Shown here in pieces: positions 8,070-13,947 of a stretch of DNA of 13,947 nt. The position numbers and the translations under genes are program-made. The stretch is from Ruminococcaceae bacterium UBA1236 (GTDB taxonomy: Bacteria > Bacillota > Clostridia > Oscillospirales > Acutalibacteraceae). The notes under the pieces were generated by a model that saw only the letters and a list, made by a program, of their open reading frames with translations, made no database searches and had not been told where the DNA came from. The stretch is taken from positions 3,241 to 17,187 of the forward strand of contig DBWO01000048.1 in the NCBI GenBank assembly GCA_002309055.1, read 5' to 3'. Numbering within the stretch: the stretch's first letter is position 1; each line of letters starts with the position of its first letter.

Positions 8070-10520
8070 ATGAACAATGCTGTACATCTTATAGGCAATG
8101 CCCATCTTGACCCCACCTGGCTCTGGAGATGGCAGGAGGGCTGCGGCGAAGTGCTGCAGACTTTCCGCTCGGCGGTTGACCGCCTGAATGAATATAACGA
8201 TTTTGTTTTCACCTGCTCCTCCGCCTGCTATTACAAATGGGTTGAGGATATCGATCCCGACCTCTTCGCGGATATAACCCGCCTTGTCAAAGAGGGCAGA
8301 TGGGTTCCCGTCAACGGCTGGTGGGTCCAGCCGGACTGCAATATGCCCTGCGCCGAAAGCTTCGCGAGGCAGGCTCTTTACAGCCAGCTCTATTATCAGG
8401 AAAAATTCGGCAGAATCTGCCGCACCGGCTACAATGTGGATTCCTTCGGCCACAGCGCGATGATACCGCAGTTCCTCGCGAACGCCGGTATGCGCTGCTA
8501 TGTGATGATGCGCCCGAGCGCGGAGGAAAACCCCGATATGCCCGAGGGTATGTTCTGGTGGGATTCCCCGGACGGCTCAAGAGTGCTCACTTACAGGATT
8601 CCCACAAGCTATGCCGAAAACGGCAGGAACGGCATCGATTCAACCCTTTCCCTGCTTAAGAAAATGGCAGACGAAAAGAATCACGGCATGATGCTTTTTT
8701 ACGGCGTGGGCAACCACGGCGGCGGCCCCACAAAGGGCGATATAGAATACCTTCATTCTCTTGAAAATGACGGCTTCAGCGTGCTGAAATTCTCATCTCC
8801 CGATCAGTTCTTTGAGGAGCAGTGCTCCGTCGCTCTCGACCTGCCCCACTGGAGCACCGAGCTTCAGCACCACGCGAGCGGCTGCTATTCCGCAACATCC
8901 GCGATTAAGCAGATGAACAGGAAAACGGAAAACGCGCTTGTAAGCGCCGAAAAGTGGAACAGCGTTTCCTGCGCTCTCAGCGGCTCGAAGGGCGATACCG
9001 CAGAGTTCAAAAAAGCCTGGCTCAAGCTCTGCTTCAACCAGTTTCACGATATCCTGTGCGGCTGCTCCATAAGAGAGGCCTATGATGACGCCCTCGCCCA
9101 GCTCGGCTACGCTCAGAGCATAGCCCAGGATGAGGAAAACAAAGCCCTGCTTGAAATCTGCGCGAAGATTGACACCTGGCTTGACGGCGTTTCAGATTCC
9201 GTTGCCGTGAGCGAGCGCCACCACTGCAGAAATCTCAATTATCCCAGACCCGTTGTTGTTTTCAACCCTCTTTCAAGAGAGATTAAAACCAATGTCCGCA
9301 CCTATCATCCGAGCTCAAAAGTAACCGACAGCGAAGGCAATGAAGTCGCATTCGGCAATGTGCGCTCGTCCCGCTCAAACGACAGCCACAGCGACACCGT
9401 CTTTGAGGCGAAAGTGCCCGCCCTGGGCTACGCGCTCTACTGGCTCTGGCACGAGGATTCAAAAAAGGAATGCACCGTGAAGGGCGCAGCGAAAGCGACG
9501 GAATATTCGCTTGAAAACGGCCTTGTCAAAGTAACGTTTGATGAGAAAACGGGCGGCATTTCCTCCCTTGTCACCAAGGCGGACGGCGAAGAGCATCTTG
9601 CCGGCGCATCCCTTGTGCCGCTTGTGATTGACAATTCAAAGCCGGATACCTGGGCTCACGGCATTTTCAAATTCCACGATATTATCGGCGAAATGAAGCT
9701 CGATTCAATCAGAGTTGTCGAAGAGGGCGGAGTGCGCGCCGTGATAAGAGTGAAACACGTTTATTATAATTCCTATATTTCACAGGATTACATCCTCGAT
9801 TCTTCTTCGCCCATGCTCAGAAGCAAGGTCAGAGTTCTTTGGCAGGAGCCCCTGACACTCGTTAAAATCCCCGTCACCGTGCCTGGTGAAAATCCCGAGG
9901 CGGCTTATGAGATACCCGGCGGCTTCATTAAGCGTGACTGCAGCGGCAACGAGGAGCCCGCTCTCACCTGGGCCGATGTCACAGCCGGGGGCAGGGGAGT
10001 TTCAATCATCACCGATTCAAAATACAGCTATGACTGCGTGGGCAATACTCTTCGCCTGACGGCGCTGAGAAACTCCATTTTCGCCGATCATTTCTCACAC
10101 CGCCCCGATGCCGATTTCGCTTATTGCGATGAGGGCCTTCAGCGCTTTGAATACGGCGTTTATGCGCACGCGGGCTCTGCAGCTGAGAGTGATGTGAAAA
10201 TGCTTGCCGATATGCTCAATAATAAGCCCGTCGCCGTGCCCGCCGGTTACCATAAGGGCGCTCTTCCGGGCAGAAAATCCTTCATCACCGTTGATAAAGA
10301 GAATGTTTCTCTTCTCTCTTTCAAACAGTGTGAAGACTCGAGCGGCGATTATATCGTCCGCCTTGCGGAAACAGCCGGCAGACGCACCAAAACGGCCGTT
10401 GTCATCAATCTCATTGAGGCCGGATTTTACGCGGATTTCAGACCCTTTGAAATCAAGACATTCCGCATAGATAAAAACGGATACCCCATCGAAACGGATT
10501 TCCTTGAAAGTATTATTTGA
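8070..10520 (+). CDS. GH38 family alpha-mannosidase
   Basis: An 816-residue exo-acting alpha-mannosidase, cytoplasmic because no signal peptide is present. The catalytic N-terminal domain (about 1-265) begins with LIGNAHLDPTWLWRWQEG. By analogy with Golgi mannosidase II, H12 and D14 bind the catalytic metal, the nucleophile/ligand is D124 in YNVDSFGHS, and the last metal ligand is H216 in GVGNHGGGPTKGD. A helical middle domain has the family marker FHDILCGCSIREAY (near 325-340), and a long beta-rich C-terminal domain follows from about 385. AGGAGGT overlaps the stop of the preceding gene, and ATG 8070 follows by 4 nt, so translation is probably coupled. A terminator hairpin follows 32 nt after the stop. 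The glycan substrate and linkage preference cannot be deduced. No transporter lies in the operon, so uptake must be encoded elsewhere. Confidence 0.95.
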   Translation: MNNAVHLIGNAHLDPTWLWRWQEGCGEVLQTFRSAVDRLNEYNDFVFTCSSACYYKWVEDIDPDLFADITRLVKEGRWVPVNGWWVQPDCNMPCAESFARQALYSQLYYQEKFGRICRTGYNVDSFGHSAMIPQFLANAGMRCYVMMRPSAEENPDMPEGMFWWDSPDGSRVLTYRIPTSYAENGRNGIDSTLSLLKKMADEKNHGMMLFYGVGNHGGGPTKGDIEYLHSLENDGFSVLKFSSPDQFFEEQCSVALDLPHWSTELQHHASGCYSATSAIKQMNRKTENALVSAEKWNSVSCALSGSKGDTAEFKKAWLKLCFNQFHDILCGCSIREAYDDALAQLGYAQSIAQDEENKALLEICAKIDTWLDGVSDSVAVSERHHCRNLNYPRPVVVFNPLSREIKTNVRTYHPSSKVTDSEGNEVAFGNVRSSRSNDSHSDTVFEAKVPALGYALYWLWHEDSKKECTVKGAAKATEYSLENGLVKVTFDEKTGGISSLVTKADGEEHLAGASLVPLVIDNSKPDTWAHGIFKFHDIIGEMKLDSIRVVEEGGVRAVIRVKHVYYNSYISQDYILDSSSPMLRSKVRVLWQEPLTLVKIPVTVPGENPEAAYEIPGGFIKRDCSGNEEPALTWADVTAGGRGVSIITDSKYSYDCVGNTLRLTALRNSIFADHFSHRPDADFAYCDEGLQRFEYGVYAHAGSAAESDVKMLADMLNNKPVAVPAGYHKGALPGRKSFITVDKENVSLLSFKQCEDSSGDYIVRLAETAGRRTKTAVVINLIEAGFYADFRPFEIKTFRIDKNGYPIETDFLESII

Positions 10521-10531
10521 TTTTCCCGGGA

Positions 10532-10621
10532 TTCCGCATTTAATCGAAAAACAGCTCACGGGTGAAACGCTCGTGAGCTTTTCTGTATTTAAACCTCCGG
10601 CTTCCGCATTTAAGCAAAAAA
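10532..10621 (+). repeat. Direct repeat, two 20-nt copies each ahead of a hairpin
   Basis: Copies at 10532-10551 and 10602-10621 share TTCCGCATTTAA exactly and 18 of 20 positions overall, both ending in an A-tract. The first is followed directly by the AGCTCACG terminator hairpin, the second by the CGCC/GGCG hairpins at 10623-10652. The parallel layout suggests a small duplication, but chance composition in an intergenic spacer is not excluded. Confidence 0.6.
10553..10584 (+). terminator. Rho-independent terminator of the NlpC-GH38 operon
   Basis: Perfect 8-bp stem AGCTCACG (10553-10560) with CGTGAGCT (10572-10579), an 11-nt loop, and a following TTTTCTGTATTT tract. It lies 32 nt after the GH38 stop. 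Upstream A residues allow it to work in reverse, but no minus-strand gene needs it. Confidence 0.8.
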
Positions 10622-10633
10622 ACGCCTCTGCAG

Positions 10634-10652
10634 GGGCGATTATCAATCGCCC
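10634..10652. repeat. Perfect short palindrome GGGCGATT-ATC-AATCGCCC
   Basis: An 8-bp perfect inverted repeat with a 3-nt loop in the spacer between the mannosidase terminator and tRNA-Val. It overlaps an alternative hairpin, CGCCTC-TGCA-GGGGCG (10623-10638), so the two are mutually exclusive. It has no T-tract (CGCAAAAAG follows), so it is a poor terminator on the plus strand. It resembles palindromic REP-like intergenic units seen in clostridial genomes; that assignment is inference. Confidence 0.5.
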
Positions 10653-10713
10653 GCAAAAAGTATGCGCGTGCCTGCCTGCGCAGAAGCATATTTATGAAAT
10701 AAAAAATTAGTGA

Positions 10714-10742
10714 TTGACCTTTTAATATCTTTGTGGTAGAAT
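10714..10742 (+). promoter_or_regulatory. Sigma-A promoter for tRNA-Val
   Basis: TTGACC (10714-10719), a 17-nt spacer ending in TTTGTGG, and TAGAAT (10737-10742). The predicted start near 10749 is 6 nt before the mature tRNA 5' end. Confidence 0.8.
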
Positions 10743-10754
10743 CATATCCGTTAC

Positions 10755-10831
10755 GGAGGCGTAGCTCAGCTGGTCAGAGTGCCTGCTTCACACGCAGGAG
10801 GTCCACGGTTCGAGCCCGTGCGTCTCCACCA
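10755..10831 (+). tRNA. tRNA-Val, anticodon CAC
   Basis: A full cloverleaf can be drawn. The acceptor GGAGGCG pairs with CGTCTCC (one G-U), and the D arm starts TAGCTCAGC. The anticodon stem is CCTGC/GCAGG with loop TTCACAC, so the anticodon is CAC (reads GTG). The T arm is CACGG-TTCGAGC-CCGTG. Discriminator A is followed by an encoded CCA ending at 10831. It stands alone, with its own promoter and a terminator 4 nt downstream. Confidence 0.96.
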
Positions 10832-10835
10832 AAAA

Positions 10836-10860
10836 CCCCCGGGGCGTTTGCTCCCGGGGG
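10836..10860. terminator. Bidirectional terminator between tRNA-Val and GH5 gene
   Basis: Perfect 8-bp stem CCCCCGGG (10836-10843) with CCCGGGGG (10853-10860), plus possible inner G-C pairs in the 9-nt loop. On the plus strand CTTGTTTTATT follows, ending the tRNA transcript. On the minus strand a TTTTT run (10835-10831) follows, ending the GH5 transcript whose stop is 7 nt away. The minus-strand T run reuses the tRNA 3'-terminal A. Confidence 0.85.
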
Positions 10861-10866
10861 CTTGTT

Positions 10867-11934
10867 TTATTCTGTTATAGCGTGAATATAATCGGGGTAG
10901 GCCTCAGTCAGATTGTTTCTGTCAATGAGCATAAAGCTCTCGCCGTTATCCCACACAAAGCACGGCATTCCGAATGACTCTGCCATCTTTGTGAATATCT
11001 TTGCCTTGAACGCGAGATTGTCGAGGTGTTCCCTGTCCGTCCAGCCGAATTCGGTGATGCATACGCCGATGCCTTCGGCAGTGAATTTTTTGTATATTCT
11101 TCTGAACGTGCCGAACATCTCTCGTCTTTCCCTGAGGCCCGGCATCTTTTCGCAGTCCGCAAATTCGCTTCTGTGCGCCGTGCCGGGGTAGTAGTGGAGC
11201 GACACCATCACGTGCGGGTCGCCGGGCACTTCCAGCGCGTTTACGTTTTCCTCCGATGTCCCCGCAACGCAGGGCGTTATAAACACATAGCGCGTGCCGT
11301 TTTTGCCGCCGCTCTGCCTTATAGTTTCAAGCGCGGCGAAATTCAGCTTGTTGACGTATTTTCTCACCTCGTCGTTGCCCGTCCACTCGTCCTCGGGCCC
11401 GATTATGCGCGGCTCGTTCATCGTTTCAAAAATGAGGCGCTCATCATACTGCGCAAAGCGCCGGGCAATCTGCCCCCACACCTTTTTAATCATAGCGATG
11501 GACTGCTCTTCGTGTTCGCTGTCGGGTATCAGCCAGTCAACATCGTCATGGTGAGTGTTGAGCACGGCGTACATTCCGCTTTCGAGCGCATAGTCAACCA
11601 CCTCGGCAACTCTCTCCATCCATTCGCTTTCAATATTGCCCTCTTCGTCCATATGGCCGAACCAGGTAACGGGTATCCTCACCGTGCGAAAGCCGCACTG
11701 CTTCACAAACTCAATCATTTCACGGGTTGTGAGCGGGTTTCCCCAGCAGGTTTCGGTATCCTCAGGCATTGGCAGCTGCCACGCTTCGAGCGTGTTGCCC
11801 AGGTTCCACCCGGGGCCGAGGCCTTTGGCAAACGAAACGGAATCTGTCTCCGGCTTCGGGTAAAAAAGCGCGCCGGCGAAGGCGTAACAGAGCGATAATA
11901 AAACAGAAACGGAGCTCTTGAAAAACTGAATCAT
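10867..11934 (-). CDS. Secreted GH5 endo-beta-glucanase (cellulase-like)
   Basis: A 355-residue retaining beta-glycanase of family GH5, probably acting on beta-1,4-glucan-type plant polysaccharides outside the cell. The N-terminal stretch MIQFFKSSVSVLLSLCYAFA is a signal peptide or uncleaved anchor. Landmarks are GWNLGNTLEAW, WGNPLTTREMI, RIPVTW and NTHHD, with the acid/base E174 in ETMNEPR, the nucleophile E295 in ITEFGWT, and VWDNG with the substrate-stacking Trp. The pattern resembles subfamily 4-type enzymes, but substrate preference is not certain. No carbohydrate-binding module, dockerin or sorting signal is present. The start at 11934 is preferred over an in-frame ATG at 11967: the latter has no ribosome site and lies at or upstream of the predicted transcription start near 11963, while GAGGAAGAAAGG precedes 11934 (spacing somewhat long). 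It is convergent with tRNA-Val and divergent from the uracil permease gene. Confidence 0.92.
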   Translation of the reverse strand: MIQFFKSSVSVLLSLCYAFAGALFYPKPETDSVSFAKGLGPGWNLGNTLEAWQLPMPEDTETCWGNPLTTREMIEFVKQCGFRTVRIPVTWFGHMDEEGNIESEWMERVAEVVDYALESGMYAVLNTHHDDVDWLIPDSEHEEQSIAMIKKVWGQIARRFAQYDERLIFETMNEPRIIGPEDEWTGNDEVRKYVNKLNFAALETIRQSGGKNGTRYVFITPCVAGTSEENVNALEVPGDPHVMVSLHYYPGTAHRSEFADCEKMPGLRERREMFGTFRRIYKKFTAEGIGVCITEFGWTDREHLDNLAFKAKIFTKMAESFGMPCFVWDNGESFMLIDRNNLTEAYPDYIHAITE

Positions 11935-11969
11935 AATTACGCAAAACCTTTCTTCCTCTTTCTTCATTT

Positions 11970-11998
11970 ATTATGTAATTTTTTCACGGAAAAATCAA
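11970..11998 (-). promoter_or_regulatory. Candidate promoter for the GH5 gene
   Basis: On the minus strand TTGATT (11998-11993), a 17-nt spacer and CATAAT (11975-11970). Predicted start near 11963, giving a leader of about 29 nt to the preferred ATG. The -35 matches four of six consensus bases. Between here and the divergent uraA promoter, TTTTCGG and CCGAAAA arms (about 12003-12027) can form an AT-rich hairpin of unknown role. Confidence 0.5.
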
Positions 11999-12042
11999 CG
12001 GATTTTCGGCATTTTTTTGCCCGAAAAATTATAGATTTCCTC

Positions 12043-12071
12043 TTTACATCAACCACAATATGTGGTATATT
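12043..12071 (+). promoter_or_regulatory. Sigma-A promoter for the uracil permease gene
   Basis: TTTACA (12043-12048), a 17-nt spacer ending in ATGTGG, and TATATT (12066-12071). The spacer contains an inverted repeat CCACA-ATA-TGTGG (12053-12065) that could be an operator or simply coincide with the TGTGG block. Predicted start near 12078. Confidence 0.75.
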
Positions 12072-12077
12072 TTATTT

Positions 12078-12197
12078 AATTTGAGTGTAAAATGGCAATA
12101 TAGGGCGTGTTTCGATAAAAAGTTAATCTATCGCCGCGGGTCAAGGCAGCCCCGGGGCGGTTCAAAATAAAAAGGCAAAAAAGACGGAGGTAGTCAA
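12078..12197 (+). other. Long structured 5' leader of the uracil permease gene
   Basis: About 120 nt separate the predicted transcription start from the ATG, much longer than the other leaders here. Pairable parts are CGATA (12113-12117) with TATCG (12129-12133), CCGC (12134-12137) with GCGG (12157-12160) enclosing GGG/CCC, and a flanking TTTGAG (12080-12085) with TTCAAA (12161-12166). It is followed by A-rich sequence and a GGAGGT ribosome site at 12186-12191. It does not match a purine, PyrR-box or other element I can recognise, and there is no T-run terminator. A regulatory RNA role is inference. Confidence 0.4.
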
Positions 12198-13559
12198 ATG
12201 AATCTCGTTTACGGTGTCAAAGACAGACCCCAAGCAGGGCAAATAGTGGTGTTTGCCTTCCAGCAGCTTCTGGCAATTCTTGCGGCAACAATCGCCGTTC
12301 CCGCCATCATAGGCAACGGAATGAGCCAGTCCGCCGCTCTCTTCGGCGCAGGTGTGGGTACTATCGTTTACCTGCTCTTCACCAAGTTCAAGAGCCCCGT
12401 TTTCCTCGGCTCGTCATTCGCGTTTATCGGCTCTATGTTTGCGGCTTTCGGCGGCGCGGCTTCCGCGGCTTCCGGTTTTGCAGGCCTCATCATCGGCGCC
12501 ATTTTCGCGGGTCTTGTTTATGTAGTTATCGCCATCGTGGTAAAGATTGCGGGAGTTGACTGGATTTCCAAGCTCATGCCCGCGGTAGTTATCGGCCCCA
12601 CGGTTGCAATCATCGGTCTTTCCCTTGCGGGCAATGCCATAGGTGACGCTGTGCCTCAGATCACCAACGAAGCAGGCGAAGCCATCGGCATCAACTGGGC
12701 AGGCTTCCTTTGCGCTCTTGTAACCCTCTTTGTGGTTATCATCAGCTCCGTTTACGGCAAAAAGTTTACAAAGCTCATTCCCTTCATCATCGGTATAGCG
12801 GCCGGCTACGCGGTTGCCGCAATATTCACCGCTGTCGGCACAAAGACCGGCAACGCAAATCTCGTGCTCATCAATTTCTCACTCTTCAAGGAAATGCATT
12901 GGGTTCCCGATTTCACATTTGTTCAGGCGTTCAAGAGCGTCGGTGAAATCAAGGCAAGCTATGTGGCCACAATCGCAGTTGCCTACATCCCCGTTGCCTT
13001 CGTTGTTTTCGCGGAGCATATCGCGGACCACAAGAATCTTTCATCAATCATCGGTCAGGAGCTTCTTGAGGAGCCCGGCCTTCACAGAACTCTTCTCGGC
13101 GACGGTATCGGCTCAATGGTCGGCGCCATCTTCGGCGGTTGCCCGAACACCACCTACGGCGAGTCCGTCGGCTGTGTAGCAATTACCGGCAACGCTTCAA
13201 TCGTAACAATCCTCGCAACGGCAGTTCTCGCCATTATTTCATCTTTCATCGCTCCCTTCGTCACCTTCCTCGCAACCATTCCCTCATGCGTTATGGGCGG
13301 CGTGTGCATCACCCTTTACGGCTTCATCGCCGTGAGCGGTCTCAAGATGATTCAGGGCGTTGACCTGGGCGACAACAGAAACCTCTTTGTGGTTGCCACC
13401 ATCCTCATCGCGGGCATCGGCGGCATGTCGCTCACAATCGGCAAGGTCACCCTCACAGAGGTTGCCTGCGCTCTCATCCTCGGCATCATCGTAAATCTCG
13501 TCTGCTCCAAAGCTCCCGCAGCGGCTCCTCAGGCCGATTCTCAGGAAAAAGCAGAATAA
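12198..13559 (+). CDS. uraA: Uracil permease, NCS2 family (UraA/PyrP type)
   Basis: A 453-residue nucleobase:cation symporter of the cytoplasmic membrane that imports uracil for pyrimidine salvage. Numerous hydrophobic segments fill the chain. Diagnostic motifs: FAEHIADHKNL (E273 aligning with E. coli UraA E241; the following EHIxDH form is that of Bacillus PyrP) and CPNTTYGESVG (E322 aligning with UraA E290). These favour uracil over xanthine or guanine transporters of the same family, though specificity is not proven. After the last helix a short hydrophilic tail of about 15 residues, rich in Ala, Pro and charged residues, ends the protein. GGAGGT lies 6 nt before ATG 12198. The gene appears monocistronic, with its own promoter, long leader and a strong terminator 12 nt after the stop. 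Confidence 0.93.
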   Translation: MNLVYGVKDRPQAGQIVVFAFQQLLAILAATIAVPAIIGNGMSQSAALFGAGVGTIVYLLFTKFKSPVFLGSSFAFIGSMFAAFGGAASAASGFAGLIIGAIFAGLVYVVIAIVVKIAGVDWISKLMPAVVIGPTVAIIGLSLAGNAIGDAVPQITNEAGEAIGINWAGFLCALVTLFVVIISSVYGKKFTKLIPFIIGIAAGYAVAAIFTAVGTKTGNANLVLINFSLFKEMHWVPDFTFVQAFKSVGEIKASYVATIAVAYIPVAFVVFAEHIADHKNLSSIIGQELLEEPGLHRTLLGDGIGSMVGAIFGGCPNTTYGESVGCVAITGNASIVTILATAVLAIISSFIAPFVTFLATIPSCVMGGVCITLYGFIAVSGLKMIQGVDLGDNRNLFVVATILIAGIGGMSLTIGKVTLTEVACALILGIIVNLVCSKAPAAAPQADSQEKAE

Positions 13560-13571
13560 GCAATCAATATT

Positions 13572-13606
13572 GCGGCCCTGCCGGTAAATCTGCAGGGCTG
13601 CTTTTT
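13572..13606 (+). terminator. Rho-independent terminator of uraA
   Basis: GCGGCCCTGC (13572-13581) pairs with GCAGGGCTGC (13592-13601) over 10 bp with one G-U, a 10-nt loop, then TTTTT (13602-13606). Textbook form. Confidence 0.9.
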
Positions 13607-13652
13607 GCCGGTATACAGAACAAACAGTCCGATAAAAACGGGAGAGATTATA

Positions 13653-13947
13653 ATGAACACTTTAAAGAAATTTTTATCACTTTTGCTTTCGGTTCTGCTC
13701 GTGCTCGGCGCGGTGAGCGCGGGGCTTATGAGCGTGTCGGCGGATGATGACGGCATTGCGTGGAACGAGGCTGATAACCGCTATGAAATTTCAAGCTACG
13801 CGGGGCTCAAGTCATTTGCCTCGATAGTCAACGGCACACATGCTACTATACCTAGGAACGCGGCGGCAAGCGCCGTCCTTACGGATAATATAATCTGCAA
13901 AAACAATTCTTCCGATACGGAATACGCGAGCGACTGGATTCCCATCG
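13653..13947 (+). CDS. N-terminus of a secreted, probably surface-exposed protein (cut by window edge)
   Basis: Ninety-eight codons run open from ATG 13653 to the right edge. GGGAGAG stands just upstream at suitable spacing. Residues 1-30 form a clear signal peptide: basic KK at 5-6, a Leu/Val-rich core, and a probable cleavage after VSA at residue 30, followed by an acidic DDD. The mature part begins GIAWNEADNRYEISSYAGL, then FASIVNGT, A.LTDNIIC and a final SDWIPI. The order of segments (an IS..GL..FA..VN unit, then an A.LT.NI unit, then W.PI) is reminiscent of large Gram-positive surface proteins with GLUG- or beta-helix-type repeats, but too little is present to assign a family. No promoter was recognised in the short gap after the uraA terminator. 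Confidence 0.8.
   Translation, partial: MNTLKKFLSLLLSVLLVLGAVSAGLMSVSADDDGIAWNEADNRYEISSYAGLKSFASIVNGTHATIPRNAAASAVLTDNIICKNNSSDTEYASDWIPI

Noticed and set aside
10504..10710. Small 68-codon open frame overlapping the mannosidase 3' end
   Set aside because: It runs through the terminator hairpin and both repeats, has no ribosome site, and its peptide follows the repeat composition.
10755..10831. tRNA-Val as an attachment site for an integrated element
   Set aside because: No second copy of the tRNA 3' end, no integrase and no phage-like genes are present in the window.
11026..11898. Long open frame on the plus strand opposite the GH5 gene (about 290 codons)
   Set aside because: It is antisense to a gene with all GH5 catalytic motifs, has no ribosome site or recognisable domain, and is explained by codon bias in the true frame.
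12078..12197. Purine riboswitch or PyrR-binding loop before uraA
   Set aside because: The conserved purine-aptamer loop sequences and the PyrR anti-antiterminator loop consensus are not present.
1..13947. CRISPR array, insertion sequence or toxin-antitoxin pair
   Set aside because: No regularly spaced repeats, transposase motifs or small paired genes were found on either strand.

Overview
The window looks like chromosomal DNA of an anaerobic Clostridia bacterium, probably an uncultured gut or rumen Oscillospirales-type organism. This is inferred from gene content: a biotin-dependent sodium-pump decarboxylase with a separately encoded biotin carrier, a single-chain dimeric glycyl-tRNA synthetase, an NlpC/P60 lipoprotein with two SH3-like domains, a GH38 alpha-mannosidase and a small secreted GH5 enzyme. 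Several promoters have a TGTGG block directly before the -10 hexamer. No phage, transposase, CRISPR array or integrase is visible.

Left part (1-4715, minus strand): a strong consensus promoter drives glycyl-tRNA synthetase. Four tightly packed genes follow: the decarboxylase carboxyltransferase (alpha), the small membrane gamma subunit, a discrete biotin carrier protein and the membrane beta subunit, which runs off the left edge. Together the four encode a complete machine: carboxyl transfer to biotin in the cytoplasm, then decarboxylation in the membrane coupled to Na+ export. Gaps are 14 nt or less, or the genes overlap, so all five are probably one transcript.

Middle part (4761-10584, plus strand): a divergent three-gene operon. 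It encodes an NlpC/P60 cell-wall hydrolase lipoprotein, a 592-residue protein with a vestigial propeller and an alpha/alpha-toroid-like body, and a cytoplasmic GH38 alpha-mannosidase, closed by a hairpin terminator. The second protein belongs to a family I recognise by its motifs but cannot name. The cassette is the best candidate for undescribed biology here and suggests coordinated turnover of a mannose-containing or wall-linked glycan.

Right part (10521-13947): a repeat- and palindrome-rich spacer leads to a tRNA-Val(CAC) gene with its own promoter. A bidirectional terminator separates the tRNA from a convergent secreted GH5 endoglucanase-like gene. Divergent from GH5 is a uracil permease (UraA/PyrP type) with an unusually long, GC-structured leader and a clean terminator. 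The window ends inside a gene for a secreted, probably surface-associated protein.

No gene-free stretch exceeds 300 bases. The longest are 10521-10754 and 11935-12197, and both are described in the feature list.
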